This document shows positions 39,701 through 52,000 of a DNA stretch of 64,000 bases, one piece after another. The translations under genes were made by a program, and so were the position numbers. Below the pieces are notes generated by a model, which was not told where the DNA came from, made no database searches, and saw only the letters and a program-made list of their open reading frames with translations. Position 1 is the stretch's first letter, and every line of letters begins with the position of its first letter. The stretch spans positions 62,001 through 126,000 of the forward strand of contig JAGQDJ010000079.1 in assembly GCA_022885665.1 (NCBI GenBank), given 5' to 3'. This stretch comes from Triops longicaudatus. Its lineage: Eukaryota > Arthropoda > Branchiopoda > Notostraca > Triopsidae.

Positions 39701-42700
39701 CCAGAAGCGCTGTGTGTGTATACTGGATTTCTTTCTTTATCGAATTATCTATTCGTTGTCCTGGAAAAGAGTCATTAGAACATTAGGATACGTTCTGTGT
39801 AATAATATGACCCCACGCTGAACGGACGTGGAGAACTGAAGCTGCACAGAGGGGAAGAGCCCAACGAGGAAAACCAACTAGAGAAGTTAATGCTTGTTTG
39901 GTCATTTGTACGCTTAATTAATGACTGGCAAACGACGAAGTTCTCGAAAGCGTTCAGTATTTTATTGTTTTACTGAAGACAATTCTTCTTCTAGTTTCAA
40001 ACTCACAAGAAACCAGGAAGAAATCATATTATGAACTGTTTCTTTTGCACCTGTTTAGTTGTCCTTTTTTTTTAGGACATCCCGTGATTCCTGAAATAAA
40101 ACCGACATTGCAAAAGCCTCTTTGGAAACAATTTTGACTCAATGTGACTTACCATGTTAATCCATTTGTAGTGAGAGTCATTCGAAAAGCAAGCCATTGC
40201 TGGTGTTAATAATAAAGCAAGAAGCCAGACTTGGTCATTCTCTAGTGAAAGGGCGTTAGTAATTTTTTATGCAAACTCCGCAGAAAAAATGGCATGAATC
40301 GAAAAGAAGTAATCTTATTTATATGTAAATTGATTTTGGAAGTTCTGTTTTGATTTGCACATCGTATAGTAGGCCTATAGACAAACTTGGTATAGTTGTG
40401 CTATTTGCATTCCTCTTATGGTAGAGTAGAGCTTTAAATTTGTCAACATCGAATTTGGAAACTGACGGTACGCCAAGCCGTGACAGTTGCTTCTTCACAA
40501 GTCTTCATTCAATCCTGTCTATTTCTTCCACATTTTAAATCGTATTCACGCGTCAAATTAATTTGAGCTGAATTATACAAGCCATTATTGCAACTCACAT
40601 TCTACTGAGACTTCTACTTATCAGCACATTGTATTGGACTGTGCTAGTGCGTTTTAAACTACAAACTTATTTATTTTCGTTTCTTACCTTTTCAGGCCTT
40701 CAACATTTTTCAGGTTATATTAATCAACAAAAGAATAGTTCTAGTGTACTACGCAATAAAAGTCGTAGATACTAACTAGCCTGTATTCAAAGCTTAGCGT
40801 GTGCAAAGGCAGTTCACCCAAAATAACCGTACAAAACAAGTTGAGTGGAGATATACAGGAAGAAATGTTTTTGTGAGCTAAGCAAGTGTTAATGGAAGTT
40901 TTGACAACGGTAATCGGATACCTTCAACAGTCATTTGCGGTACCTTTGCTCGTCGTTCCGCAAACTAAGAAAGGCTCTATTACACGTTTCCCAAAAACAA
41001 TAGGGCTCATTCATCTTTGCATTACTACAGCTCCAAGCAAATGTAGCCTGAAGCTATTGCTAGAACAGAGATAATGTATTTATGCTGGGTAAAAGAAAGA
41101 CGTATTCCTTTTCACTCTTCTTAATGGGTGAGTTAAATTATCTTGCGAACGTGCAAAAGAGACTTAAAAATTCCTTTGGAAAACTTCCGTCTTGGTGTTA
41201 CTTTGTGTAACTGATACTGATTTGCTTTTCAAGAGCATTTTTTTGTTTCCTCAAGCAAGCAACTGTGAATTGGGATTCAAATTTTACTAAACTAATTGGA
41301 GCTTTTTCTTCAATTTAAAAAGTCGCTAAATAAAGAATTGAAAAAACTTATAGTTTTTTGTGATTAAAATGAACAGGCAACATGATAAGTCATTTACATT
41401 TATCATTTTTTTTTTTACTGGTAAGGCCCTTTTGCTATGTAAAGTCGATAATGTGCTGCCGAACTTTTCTTCGAGTTGTAGTTGTGTGTAACAGCAGCGC
41501 AATTCCGTTATGAAATCTTAGGGTATTTTCTTATTCATAAAAACTCCAGAGAAACTGTTCGCCCTTAATTTTCATTTATGCTTCATTTACATGGTAAATG
41601 CATTATTATGAATTTCCATTCCACCATGTGTAGTTCCCTGTCACATTCAGAGACAGCTTGAATGCTTGTTAAGCCCATTTGGCTGCTTCATCCCTGTCTG
41701 TTGTTACGAAAGGGGTAAGTTTAAGATAGCATTCGTGGCTGGTTGTAAGTTTTAATCCCATCATTTTCTTCTTTTGTTCGCTTTCGATTCTCCGAATGCA
41801 CGAACCGTTTATTGACCATTCTTGGCACTAACTTGGACTGAAACAATACCAAACTCCCGACTTAGTGAAAAGCTGCCTGAGGGTTCGAGTAGAGTCTTAG
41901 CATGGACTGTTTCTTTGTGCCAATTTGCAGAAGTGTGCAAATAGCAAGCAAATTAACTCTATCGCGAGATTCCGTGAAGGATAAACGCCGATTTAAATGC
42001 AAATGGTCGAATTGCATGCCCCATCCAAGGCTTTAAAGGCTTAAAACTCATTTAACGTGACATTGAAGTACTTGCCAAAGGACCGTTATAACCTTAAGTT
42101 TTGGCTTATGTTTCCTACAAGAATATAAAACAAATAATAACTTTTAATTAATAACCTTATTTAATGAGCATTTTTGATACAGTAAGCCTGTTCATGTGAA
42201 AGGTATTCTACCTGGTATCTTGACTAAAATGAGACTTGTTTTGCTTCAGCTTATGAAAAATAAGCAAGTTCGCGTGACGCACATGCTTGCCTGCATATTT
42301 GCTGTTGAAAAATTGCGCGCTATGGGGTGACTTCACGTCTGAGTCTGTTTCGTGAAGCTTAAACTAAAAACTCAGGCTCGATATGCAAACGCTCCCACTG
42401 GTAAAGTTTAGCTTTCCTGATATCACATGAAAGAGTTTTGCGGCGTTAGAAAGCAATAACTGCTGCTCAAACTTGTACTTATTCAGGCATGCCAAGGTAG
42501 CTTTTACGGCCAGCTTTTAGTACAAGGTATAGTTTTTTTGTTTCTTCGCAACAGATATTGATTTGTGCCAGTTAAGAGCTAAGTATATCGCCTTGCATGT
42601 CAATATTGAGACTACGTGCATTGCGCCTTGTATAGGTGCATAGGTTAAGACAGAGAGAAAGGGAGAGTAACGGTCAACTGTGGGGTTGTTTGCCATAAAA

Positions 42701-45700
42701 GCATTGAATATTTGATGGTTCGTGAGCTCAATTTACAAGGATATAGACATGTTCATGGAGGCTGTTGATCCAGTTGAAAACAAAATAACCAGGAAGCTTG
42801 AAGACTAACATGGTCGGTTCGACGTTGTTAATGTTTTGGCGGCAAAGGTATCCGGTGTCACCTCACTAACATATGGAATCTAGAATGTTCTCGTTAATAT
42901 AAAGTGGAATGATTTCACCGTTTTGGTTAAAGAGCTCCAATATTCGAAGCCTATTTTCCTCTCATACATTAACGTTGCTGTTAAAGACCAGTCACATTAG
43001 GGCTTCGACCGATTTCTATTAACCTGTCGGCAAGGCAATAACGATTTACATTATACCATAAAATCCTTTCCTTGTTTGACATCGTTTAACATCAAGTCCG
43101 AAATAATGTGGCTGGGCTTTCAGTCTGCGTTAAATATTCGCAGTGAATTTTATTGTATTGGCCAAACGTGCGAAAACATACTATACATTTTTAATTAATT
43201 ATATAATTTTATCCAAATAAAGAAACCCGACAACAGGCACGAGCCTACGTTGATTATTAAAAAATAGTTGTTTCATTCTTTCTAGGTTTGAGAAACTTAA
43301 TTAGTTAGTTGTTTTCTTTTAAAATATATTAATTATTCATGTATTTCGTTTTGAAACGTTTACAGGATTCTGTTATTCTTGTTGTGGGATTTTATTAATT
43401 AGCAACTGTTGATAAGTTCATTGAATGTTAAAGGAAGAATTGTCGTGCATGCCCGGTAGGCTACTTTACGCTTGAAGCAAAAATACGAAAAAGAAGAGCA
43501 AGCGATAAATAAAATATTATTTAATCGTTAAAAATTGTCTCGAGGTCATGGTTTACATTCGTTGCCTTATGCGCGAATGGGCCATGCGAAGATGTTCCAG
43601 ATAATGTCACAAAAACTACACGTCCGATTTTATTTCCCTTTTCACCTTTAAAGATTTTTTAAAAAAAAAAAAAAAATAACGTTGGTACGGCTGCTTCATA
43701 GAAAATTATGTATAGCTTAACATTTAATGTAAGTGCTTTTTAAGAAAAGGTAGTTTGAGATTATACTTCTTCATAATTCAAACATTACTGTTGACAAACA
43801 TTCTCAAATATCAAATGTTTCTTTCCCTAGCACTTGAAACATGTCCATCTTTTTCATCCAATTGGCGTGCCGATTCAAATAGTACTGTACACGAAGGTTA
43901 GCTTTTATTTTAAAACATAAAGCTATAGTACTTTTATATACAATCTGATTGTTCAAATAATCATATACTAAATCTTGCGCTGCTTACTAAGGTGCGTACT
44001 TTTACAGCTGGAAATTACTGTGGTTCATTGGCAATAAATTTCGTCTCTACCATTTCTTAACTCCCATTTATACATCCGTTTTTTATTTCTAATTGTCAGC
44101 ATTAAAAATGTGTTATTTGTGGCACCCTTATTCTCTGTTTAATTTGGGTACTCTTTAGCAATCTTAATACCTTATTATAGTGCAGCGCAATAGATCTGTA
44201 AGCGAGACCCTATATATATGTCACACTTTTCATATTAATTTTCTTATACTAACTTGAGTGATGAAAAAGATGTCCAATTAAAGGTGCGAGCACTTTCACG
44301 CTATGAAAAAATCTAGCATGACACCTTTGAAGTAAATCATGAAATTTTCTTACGCTTTAATAAGACCCAAAAATAACGCACGTGTATGGGAGCCTAGGAA
44401 ACCTTTTAATATTTTTCTTGACAGCTGAGACCACAGCTAGAAAATGTATCGGCATTTCCTAAATGGCCATTTACTTTGGATCAGTTTCAACAAGCTTGAG
44501 CAAGGGAGCGGGATACGTACTTAACTCCATTTTACTCGTTGATGAAATCAGAAAATAGCATAGCCCGCGTATTATAGTCTTTTCGTTCCTTTCAGTAAAT
44601 AGTGTAGTCCCCAGCGGAGTGTTTGGCTTCCGTGCGCATGCAGGTTTTTCCATGAGTGAAAGTAGCTTGAAAGGGAGGGAAAAAGTAAGGTTCCTATGAC
44701 CGATTTGGGCTGAAAGGAACGTGACAGATAAATTGCCAAGAAGCTGATGTTCTTGTTAGGAGAAGTGGTGTAATCTCTCCCTTGCAAAGAACTAACTTAA
44801 ACGTGCAACGAATTAGAGTCATTTATTGTTGACGGTACACTTACTTCCCTGCTCCGAAGAAATAGTTGACTAACGTTTATATATAGACAGCTCCAGTGCA
44901 TACTTTAGCTGAGTGAAAGCAGTTCATTTGTATCTTTTCAAACCCATATAACATGAATTTCTATTTTTACGTCTTTTCGTTTCAAACCTATTTGTTCATT
45001 TGTCTTTCTGTCCGAGGGGCTGGATTTTCTAAGAGAAAGTTTAAATAAACGTCCGGATGAAAGAACGGAAAGTATGCATAAGGCAGATAAAGGGAACAAT
45101 ATGTCCGTAGTTTTAAAAAGAAAAACCTTGATGGTCATCGTTCATTCACATGTATGAAAATCTTTTCGTTTCTTTAGTTTACAAAATAAAAAAGCATTGT
45201 AGCGTTGCTATGAATAGAATTAGGTAGAAGGTCGTGTAAGGAACAGCTCCTTTGTTTGCCCTACATCTCACGCTCTTTTTGGGGTGTCACAATTTTGGAC
45301 AAGACGTATTTGCTTGTCTTCGATCATACAGGTCATACACCCTTCCTTCGTGTCTCACCGCCTTGCGTTCAGCTCATTGGCACCGAGTGCGTGCGGTATA
45401 GGCGTAATGAACTCGTTGATCTTTCTGGTCAAGAGCTGAATTGATCGATGTTATCTTTAATGTATTGCGTTGTGGGACAAAAGAGCCAGTGACGGGGGCG
45501 AGACTAAAGAGTGCTACATAGACGATATCCTTCAAGCGTAAAAATAGTCTCTTGAACGTCGCTAAAGGAGTCTAAGAATCTTGAGATTGGGGCCAATCAC
45601 CAGGTCTGTAGGGGTCGTCGAAACCTACTTGTTCGTACTTTTTACTTTTGTTATTTTTTTTTAGCGTGAGTGAAGGCTGTTTTGTGATAATAAAGCTTGT

Positions 45701-46042
45701 TAATGTTTGATACACTTACAGTTGGATTGTGGTTTGGTGTCGTAAAAAGATCCCAACGGCGGCCACGCTTTTCCAGCCTGCGCCTTTGCAATTCACCTCC
45801 ATCGCTTTGCAGACGCAGTCTAAGGGACACGCAGGTTTTGTGTCGCTCAACTTTCGGCTGGACTGAGAGAGATTTTGGGAGTGATAGTGAACCGGCACAA
45901 CGAGCTCTAGAGGGGCTTTTATGTCGGCGAGGCTAATCGGGAGGCAGCACACAACAGCAAGATGCAACATAAGTGTCAATAGCCCCGGTTTGAAGCATAA
46001 AAGCCGCCACAAGCAGCAAATGCGTTTCTCGCGTCGTGACAT
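16343..46042 (-). CDS. rk: Bursicon receptor, rickets / LGR2 (type-B leucine-rich-repeat GPCR)
   Basis: Cell-surface receptor for the neurohormone bursicon, signalling through Gs/cAMP to drive cuticle tanning and post-moult behaviour in insects (family knowledge). Exons on the minus strand: 46042-45720, 27168-27097, 25871-25803, 24420-24277, 24200-24129, 24025-23954, 23418-23353, 22816-22673, 22608-22468, 22388-22323, 22240-22097, 21400-21329, 21170-20854, 20050-19853, 19196-19002, 18735-16343. All phases fit: 4,488 nt, 1,495 residues. Order: signal peptide, LRRNT with C72, C76, C78 and C85, about 17 LRRs, hinge with SYAYHCCPF, TM1 (GNGVVVFVLIF), TM2-7, and a 575-residue tail. The high LRR count marks type B, and TMERNYAITHAMHLNKRLS and SDYRKFAVCLPFE fit LGR2 better than LGR1. 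ERN replaces the DRY motif, as in this family, and TM7 keeps NPFLY. Confidence 0.93.
18736..27096 (-). other. rk short and medium introns in the receptor body
   Basis: Introns longer than 300 nt are 19197-19852, 20051-20853, 21401-22096, 22817-23352, 23419-23953, 24421-25802 and 25872-27096. All have GT-AG ends on the minus strand and AT-rich interiors. An inverted repeat lies at 21665-21689, and a cassette-like open segment lies at 26356-26457. Nothing else was recognised. Confidence 0.7.
20854..27168 (-). CDS. rk: rk leucine-rich-repeat exon array
   Basis: Twelve exons, eleven of which hold one or two whole repeats of 22-24 residues (66, 69, 72, 141 or 144 nt). All eleven begin with the last base of a codon and end with two bases of the next (phase 2). 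Examples are NLSGNRLSTIRPKVFDLP, DLSHNRITNIPDNSFQHL and ELRSNRLTALPDLTECL. The exon 22608-22468 includes TVFPHLNGTSSLELI, an LGR-type repeat. The last exon, 21170-20854, adds the terminal LRR and cysteine box (LKTFNNPNLQDFP, SYAYHCCPF) and ends in phase 1. Confidence 0.9.
21665..21689. repeat. Inverted repeat, 10-nt arms, in rk intron
   Basis: gttttcgaga and tctcgaaaac are exact reverse complements around tctgt. It stands alone in the intron between the exons at 22097 and 21400. Confidence 0.6.
34642..35178 (+). CDS. Unassigned 178-codon ORF nested in rk intron 1
   Basis: An open frame longer than expected by chance in DNA of this composition. It has one hydrophobic stretch (LLYILPLLPSVLIPFTFPLL) that could be a membrane segment. 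I see no family resemblance and no clear splice or promoter context. A neighbouring ORF at 34182-34493 is equally unplaced. It may well be non-coding. Confidence 0.15.
   Translation: MLPKKLLLSRTSGTNTEGAWSHGDSLRPVYAVWAGSYSHGTVSRGTLYIILKKIGSWDYLFSATSLTLLYILPLLPSVLIPFTFPLLLFWRFSASLVKFPAKRGKTIPLKVANIVLRNETKTDTVGLLAKVQYIFKQCSRESISALIVTKPSSCIISRDAPWRTVRFFGNFHIHSEFW
36344..36515 (+). ncRNA. Cluster of three hairpins, candidate small-RNA precursor or foldback element
   Basis: Hairpin A (36344-36383): 18-nt arms, loop cgta, with a short central mismatch. Hairpin B (36386-36410): perfect 9-nt arms. Hairpin C (36430-36515): 31-nt arms around a 24-nt loop, 29 of 31 exact. In a plus-strand transcript both differences in hairpin C are U-G wobbles, so the stem would be fully paired. 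In a minus-strand transcript they would be A-C mismatches. This asymmetry hints at a functional plus-strand RNA, antisense to rk. A small foldback transposon remnant is the alternative. Confidence 0.4.
45720..46042 (-). CDS. rk: rk exon 1: signal peptide and LRR N-terminal cap
   Basis: Starts MSRREKRICC, followed by a hydrophobic stretch (GLLTLMLHLAVVCCLPISLA) suited to a signal peptide, then a linker with one N-glycosylation site (NLS) and the LRRNT cap CPLDCVC...C. The donor CT|gtaagt is in phase 2. It joins the exon at 27168 to make TTIQL-DMSHND, a seamless start to the first leucine-rich repeat. No additional exon is needed between them despite 18.5 kb of intron. Confidence 0.85.
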
Positions 46043-49000
46043 TATTCATACAGTTTTTCGTTATCCTTTTGGCTGAATAACACACTACTTGGTTATTTTA
46101 CCCCACGCCAAACAGGTGGTTTGAAGACTCTTCGAGTGTCTTTCGAAGCACTGTTACAGATAACATGTGATCTAGTACCGTTCTGGGACGGTTTATGGTC
46201 TTAGCATACGTTTTCCATGCCAAGCGCAAAAAGAATTTCTGTCGAGTGCAGTCCAAGCTTTTATGGCTGGGTCATTAAACGCGGGAGCTAGTATATATGC
46301 ACTGTCGCTGCCTGCGTTGCCTGAGCCCGTAAAGGCTTAACTCGCCTTCGTAATGGTTGACTGTCTTCCGTGCAGAGTGACACTTGATTTCACACCTGTT
46401 CGCCTTCGATGAGGGAGCTGTTGCCATGGACATCCACTATGCATGTCAAGTCATAGCTACTAGAGAATGCTTTTTCCGCGTCAAATTAAATGGTATTGTG
46501 ATGAATGTTCATCATGCTGTCCCCGCCAATCTCAGTTCAAAAGGTGCAGTGTGCTTAACGCAGCAATGTACTGACACCGCTGACACGGACTAACGGATTT
46601 TTACGGCTTTTCCTTCCTTCCCGTCATCTTAATTTTGCTGACGCAGGAAGTGCCTTCCTTCAAGGTTTGTTTAAAAGCTATTGTCGTATAAAATCTCTAT
46701 CCGTTCAGCTTGACACGTCTAAAGTCGTGCCCCTTCAATGTACAGTACAACGCTTAGGTTTGATCTTCAGTTGCATCGATCCTTTCACGACGGTGTATAC
46801 TGCCGCACGTTACACACGGGCTTCCGAGCGGTTGAGAGAAGAATCTCGATTGAACGACATGCAAGATCGCTCACCACGGAAGTCCGCTGTGATGGCTCGT
46901 TTCGACACAGACGAATGTTCCACAATTTTTATTTCATTTTTTTAATATGTGAAGGAAACGTGCTACCATTCATGAGTTTGGTAGCTCAGTTAAAGGTTGG
47001 AACATGCTCCTCATGCCGAAACAGACGCATATGTGCATAAGACAGATATTACGTCGTTATGTCGTAACTGAACAGTTCCTGAGTGGCACTTTTTTGCCGC
47101 CCAAATGGTCCTCACGTTTGACGGCCGCACCAAGCGTGTGATGAATGAGGGATTTTGTCTTGACAACACATTAGCACTGAGACGAGCGTTTTCCTACTAC
47201 CCTTGTGCATTGTATTAACTTCTTCGGGAAAGACTGGCCAAGGACTGAACCTGGTGTCCAATGAGTAATGAACAGCGGTGACGACATATCCTCTCTTCTT
47301 CGGCCTTTCTTTTTGCTCTTCTCAAATTGCCAGGTTTGTCTGCAGAAAGCTTCACAACACTCGAAATGTCTCCATTACTGTTGTGACATATGGATGAGGA
47401 AAGTCTCCTTTTTTCCAAAAAGATGTTCCGAAAAGTATTTTCACAGTGCGTTAAAGCAGGTCACTGAAAACTCGTTTCACGCGCTAGTTATTCTAATGAA
47501 CTCCAGTCCCCCCTCGCAAGCCAAATGAATACGTTGTTCCAGAGGGTTATTAATTGGCCTAAGCCTGTTGAAGTGTCAGAAATGCTGTCACCAATATGTA
47601 AGGGTGGTCGTTCGCTAGCTATAAACGTGTTCGGCTGTGTGTCTTGTAAGGCAAGAAATGCTTTTTCCCGCTAAGTGTGAAATCTGAATCCCGCTGTTGG
47701 GGCAAGCACGGCGCGTACTGAAGTCCCCGCACGAGAAAACGGTTGTAGTCATCAAGGAGGGGCGGGAAAGTTGAGCCCGTCGATGCCGTCGACGTCGTTG
47801 GCATCGCAACGCTCTAATGTTGGCGGGAGACGCCTTCTTGTCTTTGATAAAGTCCGTGTGCGCGGGGGTGGCTATCTTTTACGATAGGCGTGGTTCCAAC
47901 ATGACGTCAATGCTTGCATTGGACTTGTCAAAAAATTTTGCACAAGAAGCTCCTGTCCCGAGCGGTGTTCTATATAATGTGGCTATGGGACAACTGAGCG
48001 TTCAGCAAAGCACACTGGCGTTTCCACGCCTGAGCCAGCAAAAGCCCACTTTCTAAAAGCCCCCGGTGAAGATCCATATAAAGCAGATGCATTTTTTCCT
48101 CCTGAGATGCTGCTGCTGCATGAAAGGCCTTGTGTCCTGCACTGTGTTTGGCAGCCTTCGGCTTGCTGGGAAGCTTGAGATAGCTAGTTACGGTCACTTG
48201 AAGCCGAGTACGCTCGAAAGCTAAGCGATCAAAGTCAACTTGGTAAACATTGTTAAGAATCAAATGAGACTGCTAAAACAGACGGAGACGTTAACGCATA
48301 GGGTGCTTAAAGTAAACTTGTCACGAGGACTCCCTCTCGAAAACGTGTTGATCGCACTTGACTGCAGCAGCTGATTTGCGTGAAATCACTGCTCGGAGAC
48401 TGGTTCGCATGTTCGGAGTGTCGCAGGTAACTCCACGGAGCGTATGTAATGACCAACTTGTGAAGGAAAGGGTTTTGTGTATGAAATAGGTGGTACCTCC
48501 GGAACCGCAGAAAGTGAAGTCTTGCCACGGAAGGGGAAAGTCCCCGTAAGGTTTCATTTACCTGGATGAACTCCGGAGGCGAGAACGTAAGGAAAGAGAG
48601 TGGCCCACTTTTCACATTCGGGACTGATGCACACCTAACTGCAACGAACCACCGGGAAACTGGGCCATCGGGTCTGGTCTTTTTAGCTTTTGTTTTTTCT
48701 TAATTTTTTTTCTTAAAAATGCGTGCGCTTGTTTTACTATCGAAAGACGTTCCGTAAAAATTTCATGAGAGAAGCCGATGAGAGGTTGATTGTTTAAAAA
48801 CTATCTGAGAAAACAAGCGCCGGAAAGTAACTGTTTCAACGGGGCGCGTTCAGAAGGGTAATCTCGAGCAAACAGAAGAAGAGCTGAAAATAGCTTTCAA
48901 GAACTCTTTTTAAGACATGAAAACTGTTCTTTCACGGGACACGAGTGCTGCCTACTTGGTCCTCAAATATGTCGACGAACCTTGAAGTGAAAAAGTAATG

Positions 49001-52000
49001 TGACAGAAATTTGATAGAATCTATGGATGACGCTTATGAATCAACACATCTGTAAATCCACATGTGACTTATTCTTTTTTATTTTGTTAAATAACAACGG
49101 AGGAATTATTGATAGGCAGGAATGACTACGGAATGTGTATTATTTTGTCCATTGAAGAAAAATAAGAAAAAATGCAAAACGTGTGCAGAAGTTAATAAAA
49201 TTTTAACACTCACTATGTAGTTATGAACTAAGAAATTAAAGAACTAGCTACAAAATATGTGCAGAAATATTCTAATGACAAAGTGTCACTCGACTTGATT
49301 AAATATTTAATGTAATGGAAGATGAAAGCTACTTTTCGTCAGCAGAGTTAGTGTTGACATCAAAGAATAAGAACAAACTTTGACTTTTTGAAGTAGCTTT
49401 TGCCGCTTCAGTGACGTTAGCCAAAGAATAGCTGACTGCGAGCAAATATATGTATTTACCCTTTCTACTAAAAAAAAGCATGACACGAGGCGTGGGAGTG
49501 GTCTTTTAGTATTGTTAGATACCTCGGACGAAAGAAAGTTTGGATGGGCGGTAAGAGATAGGGAAAATTGCCGTTACCTGCTGTGAGAATAATGATGCGA
49601 GCTATATAAGGTGTTGGAAAACTCATAGCTGAGCGCATCAAGTCATCTAGCCATGGCTTAAGCCAAGAGCGTGCGCCAAGCATTAATAAATGACAATTGA
49701 GGTCAATTTGCGTGGTAAATGCGACGCTCAAAATGTCTTGGCATTACTGGCATATTTTTACTCTACTGTTTTTGTTTACTTGATGAATTTTCAAGGGATA
49801 AAGGAACTCTTTCGGGTTATTTTGCCCTTTCGGAACCTTTTTAACCCTTTTAAACATAGTGTGTATGTTGGAAAATTTATACTAAAACGCCTTGTGATGC
49901 TTAGATTAAACAAAGTCGGACGTAGATTAGGTTTAAGTGACTTCGTTTAAAAAGTTTAGTGCATGCCTTACCCGCTGGAAATGCTTCTCAATAAAAATAA
50001 AAAATCTAAGGTATGACCGAAAAGTACCCTCTTTCAGGGATTTCCCTACGTTTTTGCTCATGTGAAAACCTAGTAAAATTTCCATTTCGTAATTTTAAAT
50101 TACAGGTGTAGAATATGTGGCTAGAATGACAATGGTTTTAATTTAGCAGCGTACGGTGTAAACTCGTTTTACGGAGAGGATCACTGTTGCAATGTGCTAA
50201 TGAACTTTGCACGAAGGGGAGCACTGTTTTCCATGGCATCCTTCGCTTTAGTTGTTTGCCACTTTTCGCGGCATTCCTTAGTGTCACCTCCATTCCGCCT
50301 ATGAGGATTTTCTTTGGTTATGAATGATCCTTTTCTGCATACATAAAACCAGTGCAGCTTGACCAGCTAATGTAGATGCAAAAACGCTCAGACGGGCGCT
50401 CTCTAGACATCTTTCTTATAAGCAAATTAGGTTCTCGTGGCCAAACTGGTGTTTTGTTGAGGGGAAAATTAAGTATTCACTGAGCTCGAAAGGTCCCGTA
50501 GGAGAAAGAAAGCCACTTTTTTACCCCTCAGTTCTTCGCTAAATCTATACGTGTAAGGGTCATTAGCTTCCTTTCTCTTGCACGAGACGTGTGATGCTCC
50601 ACCCACTTGGTGAAAAATGCTAGGGATGGCCGCCCAAGAAAACTTGAACCAAAAAGAATTGTTGTTGTAGCAAAAACGGTACCGAAAAATAAATAAGATG
50701 AAGAACGAGGCTCTGGGAAGTCCTGGTGTGATATTGGCCCGAATCGAGGGTACACCCGAGTTCTCCCATCGTTTCCGTAACATTAGGTAGTCGAGTAGCT
50801 CTCGTTTTGGCTGTAACACAGCAGTATCGGCAAGGACCGCCGCGAAGCGATTTTTGCTTCTCCCTGGTGTGTCTCGTTTGTGCGCCGTGGAGTTTATCTC
50901 AACCTATGAAAAGAGAAGGTCTTCACTGTGGCAGCTCCACTTGGTCTTCAAATGAACGAGACTGGAAAGTAATATGCATAAATTTTCAACTAAAAGATCA
51001 TTCTCAAGCTTAGTCCCAATAAATATGTACTTTTATTATCTTCTGCTGCTCTTAGCTTGGCCCGGAAGCCCTTTCTTCCTTTGCCTTCTTAAGTGGTACC
51101 ATAGTTTATAGATTGTATTATCGGTTATCGGTAATTGCAGTGAAACTAATCCATAAAGCCCATCGTTGATGAAACTCGGAATGAAAAAACAATAAGTGAT
51201 AATCTTAGGAGAGTTTCAGGTCGGCGAATGTCAACGACGGAGAACTTTTTGTCCATCACGCTGGTCGCTTCAACGTCGACGAATGCCTACAAAGGCTGTA
51301 TAACAAAAGCTTGTCTGTGGACTTGGACTGGGTTGGACAGCCGCTAAGGAGTTTTCTGATTCTTTGGGCCAAGAAACAAAGAGGAAATCGAGTCTTTATC
51401 GAGTCCGGCTTTTCTGATTCAGCGGAGCCTGACCGATCGCACCGGACAACCCAAGGGGTTCGTGTACAGAGATGTTGGGCTGTTCTTCCGTTTTTTTTTT
51501 TCTGTTAAAGCCCATATTTTTAGAGTTGCATGTTATCTCGGTAACGAGGATTAGGGCCAAGTTAATTAGAGATTTGGCGATGAGTTTCACGACGCTCGCG
51601 GCTTTTCCAAACTAGAATTATGCAGCAAGATTCAGAGAACGTGCTGTCAGGCCGGTCCGTGGAATCAAATCAGGTCTTTCAGCTTATGGTTTGGCTGGTG
51701 TCATAAGCATATTGTTACTTTGTTTGTTAAAGGTTGGCGAAAGAGAGAAAAACTGAAACGGATAGACTAAAAATGCGAGAGGGAGTCAAAGCGAACGAAT
51801 GTTTTATCCTCGCAGAATTTCCATTCATATATTGATATTCGCTTTTGACGTATTAAAACTAGCTTAGTCACCTTCGACTTAATGTTGAAGGCTTTCAACT
51901 GTTCATTTTGGTAGTTGAAGACACATTGATGGAAATGTAAAACAACGCAGAATTTCCGACGGCAATTAAAGCCAGTGTGAATGTACGCAACAATATGTAC

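Larger units (their letters stand above)
27169..45719 (-). other. rk first intron, 18.5 kb
   Basis: Separates the signal peptide/LRRNT exon from the first leucine-rich repeat. Mostly AT-rich. It contains a triple hairpin cluster (36344-36515), an unassigned 178-codon plus-strand ORF (34642-35178) and an A/T-rich low-complexity stretch near 43660. No protein family was recognised on either strand. First introns of this size often carry enhancers, but none can be shown from sequence alone. Confidence 0.7.

Noticed and set aside
45256..45444. 62-codon plus-strand ORF near rk exon 1
   Set aside because: No family match, no splice support and no initiation context; likely chance in a less AT-rich stretch.
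46291..46299. TATA-like sequence upstream of rk
   Set aside because: Weak core and no mapped 5' end; it could equally be chance in AT-containing DNA, so it is not listed as a promoter.
47970..48615. Minus-strand ORFs of 97 and 102 codons upstream of rk
   Set aside because: GC-rich upstream region, no family resemblance and no matching splice phase into rk exon 1; kept only as a note on the region.
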